Origin: Bacteroidales bacterium
Lineage (GTDB): Bacteria; Bacteroidota; Bacteroidia; Bacteroidales; UBA932
DNA length: 25,367 nucleotides
Reading direction: 5' to 3'
Assembly (NCBI GenBank): GCA_017615445.1
Contig: JAGAAD010000062.1
Span: 1 to 25,367, forward strand
Position 1 is the stretch's first letter. Each line of letters begins with the position of its first letter. Below, in pieces: positions 1-7,177 of this stretch. The translations under genes and the position numbers were made by a program. The notes beneath the pieces are model-generated. The model ran no database searches. It saw only the letters and a program-made list of their open reading frames with translations, and was not told the origin of the DNA.

Positions 1-2004
1 ACCGTGGAAGCAGAGAAGGACGGCCTTATCGCCCTTCGCGAGGACGGCGGCCACATCTACTCTCTGGATGCGAACACCATCGGACTCTCCAGCGGCGGCA
101 TCACCGTGTCCGCCGGCGGCAAGTACATCGCGCTGACCTACCGCACGATCGACGAAGCGGGCGTCTCCAGCTCCTACACCGAGATCCAGCAGGCGGCGGA
201 CGGCAGGGTGCTCGCGCGCTCGGAGGCTCCGGTGCAGTGGATGCCCGCCCGTGACGAATACTACTACACCCGCGCGGACGCGCACGGACGCAACCTCTAC
301 TGCACGGACCCCGCCACCGGCAGGGAGAATCTGCTCGCGAAGGGCATCCCGGACGGCTGGTTCACGGTCGCGCCCGGAGAAGGCTGGCTCCTCTTCACCC
401 TGACCCAGGACGGCCCCGCCGAGGGTCCGGTCCATCAGATTCTCACCCCGGACGACCGCCAGCCCGGCTGGCGCGACCGCTCCTATCTGGCGAAGTTCGA
501 CCTCCGCACCGGCCAGATGCAGCAGCTCACCTTCGGCTGGCACTCGCTATGGCCGGCGGACATCAGCCCGGACGGCCGCAAGGTCCTCTTCATGACCCAG
601 CGCGAGCGCCTGACCGAGCGCCCGACCAGCCTTATGTCTCTCTGGCAGCTTGACGTGCAGACCCTCGAGGCCGAGTGCCTAATCGAGGACGACGGCTTCA
701 TGCGCGGCGCTTCGTATTCCCCCGACGGGACGCAGCTCGTGCTGACCGGCAGTCCGGAAGCGTTCGGGGGAATAGGCCTCGCCGCGCTCAAGCCCGGCCA
801 GACCCCGAACATGTACGACATCCAGATGTACGCCTTCGACATAGCCTCGAAGACCGTGACCCCGCTGACCAGGGACTTCGCCCCGAGCGTGGACGGCAGC
901 CCTGTGTGGGCCCGCTTCGACAGCCTCATCTACTTCTCCACCGAGGACAAGGATGTCCAGAACCTCTACCGCTGCGACCCGCGCTCGGGCAAGATCGAGC
1001 GGCTCGAAAACCGGGAGGAGTACATCTATGGCTTCGACCTGGCGCAGACCTCGCCGATCCTGGTCTACAGCGGCCAGAGCCTGTGCAACGCGGACCGCGC
1101 CTACATCTGGGACCTTCGCGCCGGCAAGCAGCGCGTGGCCAAGGACTTCGGGGCCGAGCGCCTGGCGTCCGTGGAGCTCGGAGCCGGCGGCGCATATGAG
1201 TTCACCTCCAGCCGCGGGGACCTCATCAACGGCTTCTACGTCCTCCCGCCGCACTTCGACCCTTCGAAGAAGTACCCGCTGCTCGTTCACTACTACGGCG
1301 GCTGCTCTCCTTCGGCCCGCTACTGCGTGGGCTCCTACTCGCCTCAGGTCTACGCCGCCCAGGACTACGTCTTCTATGTGGTGAACCCCAGCGGCGCGGC
1401 CGGATTCGGCCAGGAGTTCGCCGCCCGCCATGTGAACACGGCCGGCGACGTGGTGGCGGACGACATAATCGAGGCGACGCTCGCTTTCTGCGCAGACCAC
1501 CCGTTCGTGAACAGCACCAAAATCGGCTGTTTCAGCGCCTCCTACGGCGGCTTCATGACCCAGCTGCTCCTCACCAAGACGGACATCTACGCCGCCGGCA
1601 TCTCCCACGCCGGCATCAGCGACCACACCAGCTACTGGGGCGAGGGCTACTGGGGCTACTCCTATTCCGAGGTGAGCATGGCGAACAGCTACCCCTGGAC
1701 CCGCAAGGACCTCTATGTGGACCGCAGCCCGCTCTACATGGCCGACCGCATCCACACCCCGCTGCTCTTCCTCCACGGCTCGGCGGACACCAACGTGCCC
1801 ATCGGCGAAAGCATCCAGATGTTCACCGCCCTCAAGCTGCTCGGGCAGGACACTGCGTTCGTGGTGGTGGACGGCGAGAACCACGGCATCCGCGAGTTCG
1901 GCAAGCGCCGCGACTGGCTCCGCACCATCTTCGCCTGGTTTGCCAAGTACCTCCAGGACGACCCCACCTGGTGGGACGACATGTATCCTCAGAAGAACCT
2001 GTAA
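1..2004 (+). CDS. S9-family (prolyl oligopeptidase-like) serine peptidase, 5'-truncated by the window edge
   Basis: This is a serine peptidase of the prolyl oligopeptidase/dipeptidyl-peptidase group, which trims oligopeptides, usually in the periplasm of Bacteroidota. The reading frame is open from base 1. The first possible start inside the window is the GTG at 4, but the gene very likely begins upstream, so any signal peptide is not visible. The first two thirds resemble a beta-propeller, with TolB/PD40-like repeats such as ISPDGRKVLF and YSPDGTQLVL. The last third is an alpha/beta-hydrolase domain with a full triad: the nucleophile Ser codon at 1540 in SASYGGF, Asp at 1786 in GSADTN and His at 1882 in ENHG. 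The Ser-Asp-His spacings (82 and 32 residues) fit the DPP IV branch. The nucleophile elbow usually reads GxSxGG; here its first Gly is Ser. The gene is followed by a large hairpin and a separate promoter, so it is probably not co-transcribed with the Sus genes downstream. The exact subfamily (S9B or S9C) is not resolved. Confidence 0.88.
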   Translation, partial: TVEAEKDGLIALREDGGHIYSLDANTIGLSSGGITVSAGGKYIALTYRTIDEAGVSSSYTEIQQAADGRVLARSEAPVQWMPARDEYYYTRADAHGRNLYCTDPATGRENLLAKGIPDGWFTVAPGEGWLLFTLTQDGPAEGPVHQILTPDDRQPGWRDRSYLAKFDLRTGQMQQLTFGWHSLWPADISPDGRKVLFMTQRERLTERPTSLMSLWQLDVQTLEAECLIEDDGFMRGASYSPDGTQLVLTGSPEAFGGIGLAALKPGQTPNMYDIQMYAFDIASKTVTPLTRDFAPSVDGSPVWARFDSLIYFSTEDKDVQNLYRCDPRSGKIERLENREEYIYGFDLAQTSPILVYSGQSLCNADRAYIWDLRAGKQRVAKDFGAERLASVELGAGGAYEFTSSRGDLINGFYVLPPHFDPSKKYPLLVHYYGGCSPSARYCVGSYSPQVYAAQDYVFYVVNPSGAAGFGQEFAARHVNTAGDVVADDIIEATLAFCADHPFVNSTKIGCFSASYGGFMTQLLLTKTDIYAAGISHAGISDHTSYWGEGYWGYSYSEVSMANSYPWTRKDLYVDRSPLYMADRIHTPLLFLHGSADTNVPIGESIQMFTALKLLGQDTAFVVVDGENHGIREFGKRRDWLRTIFAWFAKYLQDDPTWWDDMYPQKNL

Positions 2005-2020
2005 CAGCTGTTACTCCGCT

Positions 2021-2059
2021 ACAATTTGCGAACGCCGGCCTCCGGGGTTCGCAAATTGT
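2021..2059. terminator. Large hairpin after the S9 peptidase gene, probable terminator
   Basis: A 13-base arm at 2021-2033 pairs perfectly with 2047-2059. Inside it, after one G-G mismatch, a further CCGG/CCGG helix (2035-2038 with 2042-2045) closes a three-base loop. It starts 17 bases after the stop codon of the peptidase gene and is not followed by a clean T run, so it may act as a 3'-end stabiliser or a weak terminator and not as a classical intrinsic terminator. Confidence 0.6.
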
Positions 2060-2079
2060 GTATAATCACACGCAAAAAG

Positions 2080-2112
2080 TTGCACAAGTAGCATTTCAAT
2101 TAGTTAAATTTG
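2080..2112 (+). promoter_or_regulatory. Putative Bacteroidota-type promoter for the Sus operon
   Basis: TAAATTTG at 2105-2112 matches the Bacteroidota -7 consensus TAnnTTTG. A TTG at 2080-2082 could serve as the -33 element, although the 22-base spacing is slightly long. The start site would fall near 2117-2120, giving a leader of about 35 bases before the susC1 ATG at 2153. It lies in the only sizeable gap upstream of the eleven-gene run. The assignment rests on motif match and position only; no operator was recognised. Confidence 0.5.
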
Positions 2113-2152
2113 TAGGACAGAACACAAAATAACACTAAACAATATTTAACCA

Positions 2153-5100
2153 ATGAAAGCAGTCCACTATTTAAGACTCCTTGCTGCGGTGATTTTGAGC
2201 CTATGGTGCGCAAGCTCCTATGCCCAAAGCATATCCGTCAAGGGAACAGTGGTCGATGCTGACGGTCTGCCTGTCTTCGGCGCCGCAGTCACCCTTAAGG
2301 GAACGACTGCCGGCGTCATTGTGGATATGGACGGAGCGTTCCAGATCACTGTCCCGGACGAGAATGCGGTCATCGTGGTATCTTCCCTCGGTTATGTGAC
2401 CGAGGAGATCAAGATCGGCAAGCAGAGGACAATCACCGTCGTCCTGAAGGAAGACTCAGAGACTCTGGAGGCGACTGTGGTGGTGGCGTACGGTACCCAG
2501 AAAAAAGCCACTGTGACCGGCGCCCTCACTGCGATTGATGCAAAGGCCCTGGTCAAAGCGCCTGTGGCCGATGTCACCAACGTCCTCGCGGGCCAGATGC
2601 CTGGTGTTACGACCGTTCAGGAATCGGGTCAGCCGGGTGAGGACTACGCCCAGATCTACATCCGAGGCGTCAGCTCCCTGAGCGATGCGAACAGCACCCC
2701 TCTCATCCTCGTGGATGGCGTGGAGCGCCCTCTGAACACCCTGGATCCGAACGAAATCGAAAGCCTCTCCATCCTGAAGGACGCCTCCAGCACCGCAGTG
2801 TTCGGTGTGCGAGGCGCTAACGGCGTTATAATCGTCACCACCAAACGAGGCGATGCCGGAAAGCCGAAGATCTCTGCCAGCTCGATCACGGGCGTGCAGG
2901 TCCCGCTGTCCTTCATCCATCAGGCAAACTCGTATGATTTCGCACGTTATTACAACGTCCGTCACGAAAACGCCGGGGATCCGGACTCCATGAACTACTT
3001 CACCCGCGAGGCGATCGAGGCCTACCGTACCGGTTCGGATCCTTACATGTATCCGAGCACTAACTGGACGGACCTCCTGTTCCGCAAGGCCTTCCTTCAG
3101 ACCAAGAACAACATCAACATCTCCGGCGGTTCGGACAAGGTGCGTTACTTCGTGTCCATGGGTTATATGTACCAGAACGGTCTGCTCAAGCAGATGCCCG
3201 GCCTGACCTACGACAACAACTACGCCTACAACCGTTACAACTACCGCGCGAACCTGGACTTCAAGCTCACGGAAAGCACGGACATGAGGTTCAACATAAG
3301 CGGAGTGGTGGGAAATACCCGCGAGCCTAACGCGCAGCGCGACAACATCTGGATGATCGCAATGCTCTGGGCGCACCCGACCGGAAGCCCGGGAATCGTC
3401 AACGGAAACCCGCTCACCTTCGTGTCCGACAGCGCCCTCCCGAACTCCCTCACCAAGTGGAATGCGTTCGAGTACTACTACGGCTACGGCTACTCGGAGA
3501 AGTACAAGACCAGCCTGGACATGGACCTCAACATCACCCAGCGCCTTGACTTCATCACCGAAGGCCTCAGCGTGGGCGTGAAGGGAAGCTTCGACACCCA
3601 GATGCAGATCAAGAAAAAGCACACCGGATCGGGCGCCATGCACCAGACCCTCTATTACACCGGCTGGGTGGACAACAGCACCGCCTCCATGGCCGATCCG
3701 GACTTCGACCGCACATACCAGATGATCATGTCCGGCAGCGATTACCCGCTCAGCTACAGCGAGTCCACAGACGACGACAAGGCGTGGTATCTGGAAGGCC
3801 GTGTGGACTACAGCCGCAAGTTCGCAGGCAAACACGCTGTGAGCGGACTGCTCCTCTACAACCAGTCCCGCAATTATTACCCCAGCGGCTATTCCGTAAA
3901 CTACGAATGGCTCCCGAAGGGTTATGTGGGAGTCGTCGCCCGCCTGACCTACGGCTACATGGACAAGTATCTGGTGGATTTCAGCGCCGGTTACAACGGC
4001 TCCGAGAACTTCGCCCCCGGCAAGACGCGTTACGGTTTCTTCCCGTCAGTCTCCCTCGGGTGGGTGCTCTCTGAAGAGTCCTTCATGAAGGATGTGAGCT
4101 GGATCAACCACCTCAAGGTCCGCGGATCGCTCGGAACTGTGGGTAACGACCAGGGAAAATACCGCTTCATGTACATGGAAGGCGTCTGGAAGGAAGCCGG
4201 CAGTTACTACTTCGGCGTGTCAGATTCAGGTGGCGTTCCCCGTTATGAGATGGGTGTTCCCGGTAACACCGCCGTGACCTGGGAAACCGCTCTCAAAGGC
4301 AACCTCGGTGTGGATGCCGAACTCTTTGACAAACGCATGAGCTTCACCGGAGATATCTTCAAGGAGCACCGCACCGGCATTCTCCTTTCTCCGAAGACCC
4401 CTCCGGCAATTATCGCCACCGACCTCCCGAACATGAACATAGGTGTGGTTAACAACTGGGGATATGAAATGGACCTCAGCTGGAGAGACCATATCGGAGA
4501 TTTCACCTACGATCTCGGTGCAAACGTGACTTTCTCGCGCAACACCATCATAGACCAGGATGAAATCCAGACCAACGAGCCTTACCAGATGTTCACCGGC
4601 GGTTCCACAGGCCGTTATCTCCTGTATCAGTATGAGCGTCTCTACCAGGAAAGCGACTTCACATACGTAAACGGCGAGTGGATACTTGATCCTTCGCTCC
4701 CTCAGCCGAAGACGAAGGTCTATCCCGGCGACGCCATGTACAAAGACCTCAACGGAGACGGCAAGGTGAACGACGACGATAAGATGGTGGACGGTTATCC
4801 CAATCGTCCGGAATATCTCTTCGGTTCGAACTGGAAGTTCGGTTACAAAGGCTTCAACCTCGCCCTGAACTGGGTGGCGGCGACCAACGTCTGCCGAGTC
4901 TACAATGCAGACTACCGTATCCCGTTCACCAACTCCGGCCACCGCGGACTCCTGCAGATGTTTGCAGACCGCTGCTATGTGCCGAACGGAAGTGAGTGGG
5001 CCCCCGCCCGCACCACCGGAGACAATCTTCTCCCACGAATGACCGACACCCTCGCCGAAATGAACTGGAATGCGGAAGACTCCACCCTTTGGACTGTGGA

Positions 5101-5326
5101 TTCCTCTTATCTCCGTCTGAAGAGCCTCAGCTTCGGTTACACCTTCTCCCGCAACAAGTTCTTCGAGAAGCTCGGCCTGAGCTCCCTTGGCATCATGTTC
5201 ACCGGCTACAATATCCTCACCTTCTCCAAGATGAAGCTGCAGGATCCGGAAGGAAAGTCTTCCAGCTCGAACGGTGAGTATCCTCTTGTCAAGACCTACA
5301 ACATCGCAATTAATCTTAACTTCTAA
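2153..5326 (+). CDS. SusC-like TonB-dependent outer-membrane transporter (first pair)
   Basis: SusC/RagA-family transporter that imports oligosaccharides across the outer membrane with energy from TonB, together with the SusD-like lidding lipoprotein encoded next to it. The 1057-residue product has a signal peptide (about residues 1-24, ending AYAQ). A carboxypeptidase-D-regulatory-like N-terminal extension follows (about 27-100), then a TonB-box-like stretch VVVAYG (about 109-114). The plug (about 117-235) contains the family motifs LVDGVERP and RGANGVIIVTTKRG. The rest is the beta-barrel, with the usual DLNGDGKVNDDDK segment near the C-terminus and a terminal NIAINLNF ending in Phe, as expected for an outer-membrane barrel. 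Length is typical for the family. It is the first gene of the operon and its stop lies 3 bases before susD1. The substrate cannot be read from sequence. Confidence 0.96.
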   Translation: MKAVHYLRLLAAVILSLWCASSYAQSISVKGTVVDADGLPVFGAAVTLKGTTAGVIVDMDGAFQITVPDENAVIVVSSLGYVTEEIKIGKQRTITVVLKEDSETLEATVVVAYGTQKKATVTGALTAIDAKALVKAPVADVTNVLAGQMPGVTTVQESGQPGEDYAQIYIRGVSSLSDANSTPLILVDGVERPLNTLDPNEIESLSILKDASSTAVFGVRGANGVIIVTTKRGDAGKPKISASSITGVQVPLSFIHQANSYDFARYYNVRHENAGDPDSMNYFTREAIEAYRTGSDPYMYPSTNWTDLLFRKAFLQTKNNINISGGSDKVRYFVSMGYMYQNGLLKQMPGLTYDNNYAYNRYNYRANLDFKLTESTDMRFNISGVVGNTREPNAQRDNIWMIAMLWAHPTGSPGIVNGNPLTFVSDSALPNSLTKWNAFEYYYGYGYSEKYKTSLDMDLNITQRLDFITEGLSVGVKGSFDTQMQIKKKHTGSGAMHQTLYYTGWVDNSTASMADPDFDRTYQMIMSGSDYPLSYSESTDDDKAWYLEGRVDYSRKFAGKHAVSGLLLYNQSRNYYPSGYSVNYEWLPKGYVGVVARLTYGYMDKYLVDFSAGYNGSENFAPGKTRYGFFPSVSLGWVLSEESFMKDVSWINHLKVRGSLGTVGNDQGKYRFMYMEGVWKEAGSYYFGVSDSGGVPRYEMGVPGNTAVTWETALKGNLGVDAELFDKRMSFTGDIFKEHRTGILLSPKTPPAIIATDLPNMNIGVVNNWGYEMDLSWRDHIGDFTYDLGANVTFSRNTIIDQDEIQTNEPYQMFTGGSTGRYLLYQYERLYQESDFTYVNGEWILDPSLPQPKTKVYPGDAMYKDLNGDGKVNDDDKMVDGYPNRPEYLFGSNWKFGYKGFNLALNWVAATNVCRVYNADYRIPFTNSGHRGLLQMFADRCYVPNGSEWAPARTTGDNLLPRMTDTLAEMNWNAEDSTLWTVDSSYLRLKSLSFGYTFSRNKFFEKLGLSSLGIMFTGYNILTFSKMKLQDPEGKSSSSNGEYPLVKTYNIAINLNF

Positions 5327-5338
5327 CAGATGAGCCTT

Positions 5339-7156
5339 ATGAAAAAATTGATTCAGATTCTGACAATTGCACTCGTGAGCGCGTCACTGTTTGCTTGCGA
5401 AAGCCTTAAACTCGGCGACGCGGGCCTCAGCAGAGCTCCGGAGACTTCCGGCGCCACCGTGGACACCCTCTTCGCCACCATCAAAGATGCCGACAAAGTC
5501 CTGGCATCCGCATACTATTATCTTCACTACGGTCTGGTGACCGAATTCGACAACCTTATGAGCAAGGATGTCGTGGAGGCCATCACAGACCATTATTCAA
5601 GCGCCCGCTTCTCCGAGGGCAACGGCCCTAACGAGCTTTACTACAGCGGCGCTCTCACCCCTTCCGCGAACAGCACCTCCAGCCAGGCCTACTGCTTCGG
5701 CAAGGAGAAGGACTACCACGTCATCCGTTACGCATGGCTGTTCCTCGAGAATGCAGACCGCATTCCGGACGCAGATCCGGCGGAACTGGCCAAGAAAAAG
5801 GCTGAGGCCAAGCTCTGCATGGCCATCGCCTATGCCAACATGGTCCGTTACATCGGCGGAGTGCCGATCCTGGACCACGCAGTGGTGCCTAGCGAGAACA
5901 TGTACTATCCGCGCAACACCTTCGCCGAGACGATCCAGTACATCGTGGATCTGTGCGATCAGGCCGCTCCGGACCTCCCGTGGTCCGTGTCCAAGAACGA
6001 CGACGGCCGCCTTACCCGCGCCGCCGCCCTCGGCCTGAAGCTCCGCATGCTGTGCTATGCCGCGTCCCCGACCTTCAATTCGGACACGCCCTGGCACCCT
6101 CAGGCGGATGAGTACACCTGCTACATGAACTACGACCCCGCCCGCTGGAAAGCGGCCAAGGACGCGGCGGACGAATTCATGTCGCAGCTGCTCGCAAACG
6201 GTTACTATGCGATGGAGCAGGCGAGCCCGGACGCCACAGGCGAAATTACCCCCAGGGCCTACCGTCTTGCCTATCGCGCCGGCTATTTCAACAGAGGAAG
6301 CACTGAGTGCATAATCTCCATCCGCAAATCGAACAGCACCTCCTACCACAGCCTGGTTCTCGATAACCCGCACGAGTACGGAAGCGGCTGCACCCTCGAG
6401 TGGGTGAACAAGTACGGTTGGGCGGACGGCACTCCGTTCCCGAAGGACTACGACTGGGTGAACCAGCAGCCCCAGCTTCCTTTCTTCAGACCGGATCCCA
6501 CCGAGACCATCAAGATCCCCGGAATCGAGACCCGCGACCCTCGTCTGTATGAGAACATCGCAGTCCCCGGCGACATCTGGAGAGACGGAACGGTGGGCAA
6601 TGTCTACAGCAACCACCGTCACTTCCAGGCGAACATGCCGGGCTTCGGCCAGATGAAGTACATCCTTCAGGAAGCGAAGGACCGCTCAGTGCCCGTCCAC
6701 TGGTGCATGATGCGTCTGCCTGAGGTTCTCCTGAACGCAGCCGAGGCTTACAACGAGTACGACGGCGGCCCGTCCGAGAAAGCCTACACCTGGGTGGACG
6801 CAGTGCGTGCTCGCGTGGGCCTCTGCCCGCTCGAAGACCTCTATCCCGAGGGCATGACCCAGGCGCAGTTCCGCGAGGCTCTCCTGACCGAGCGCGAATG
6901 CGAGTTCGGCTTCGAGGAAGTCCGCTGGTTCGACATAGTCCGCTATGGACTGGACAGCGCACTGAACACCAAGCTCCACGGCCTCAAGTCTGTGGGCAAC
7001 AAGGACAATCAGGCGACTTCCTTCACCTACGAAGTGATCGACCTCCGTCCTGTCCGCAGCTGGTGGACCAATTGGGACCGTAAGTGGTTCATGCAGCCTA
7101 TTCCTTCCGTAGAGATCAACAAGAACTACGGTATGACACAGAACCCGGGTTGGTAA
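5339..7156 (+). CDS. SusD/RagB-like nutrient-binding lipoprotein (first pair)
   Basis: SusD-family surface lipoprotein that caps the SusC barrel and binds the glycan before import. I chose the ATG at 5339, because MKKLIQ followed by a hydrophobic stretch and the lipobox SLFAC (Cys20) makes a clean lipoprotein signal. The ATG at 5330 would add only MSL and cannot be excluded. The 605-residue product is alpha-helical and TPR-like as usual. It has the N-terminal SusD region around MVRYIGGVPILD, and the C-terminal RagB/SusD signature around LLTERECEFGFEEVRWFDIVR, ending in MQPIPSVEI and QNPGW. It follows susC1 by a few bases and precedes susC2 by 21 bases. Residues that contact glycan cannot be identified without a structure. 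Confidence 0.95.
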   Translation: MKKLIQILTIALVSASLFACESLKLGDAGLSRAPETSGATVDTLFATIKDADKVLASAYYYLHYGLVTEFDNLMSKDVVEAITDHYSSARFSEGNGPNELYYSGALTPSANSTSSQAYCFGKEKDYHVIRYAWLFLENADRIPDADPAELAKKKAEAKLCMAIAYANMVRYIGGVPILDHAVVPSENMYYPRNTFAETIQYIVDLCDQAAPDLPWSVSKNDDGRLTRAAALGLKLRMLCYAASPTFNSDTPWHPQADEYTCYMNYDPARWKAAKDAADEFMSQLLANGYYAMEQASPDATGEITPRAYRLAYRAGYFNRGSTECIISIRKSNSTSYHSLVLDNPHEYGSGCTLEWVNKYGWADGTPFPKDYDWVNQQPQLPFFRPDPTETIKIPGIETRDPRLYENIAVPGDIWRDGTVGNVYSNHRHFQANMPGFGQMKYILQEAKDRSVPVHWCMMRLPEVLLNAAEAYNEYDGGPSEKAYTWVDAVRARVGLCPLEDLYPEGMTQAQFREALLTERECEFGFEEVRWFDIVRYGLDSALNTKLHGLKSVGNKDNQATSFTYEVIDLRPVRSWWTNWDRKWFMQPIPSVEINKNYGMTQNPGW

Positions 7157-7177
7157 TCGAAAAAATAGTACCCGAAT

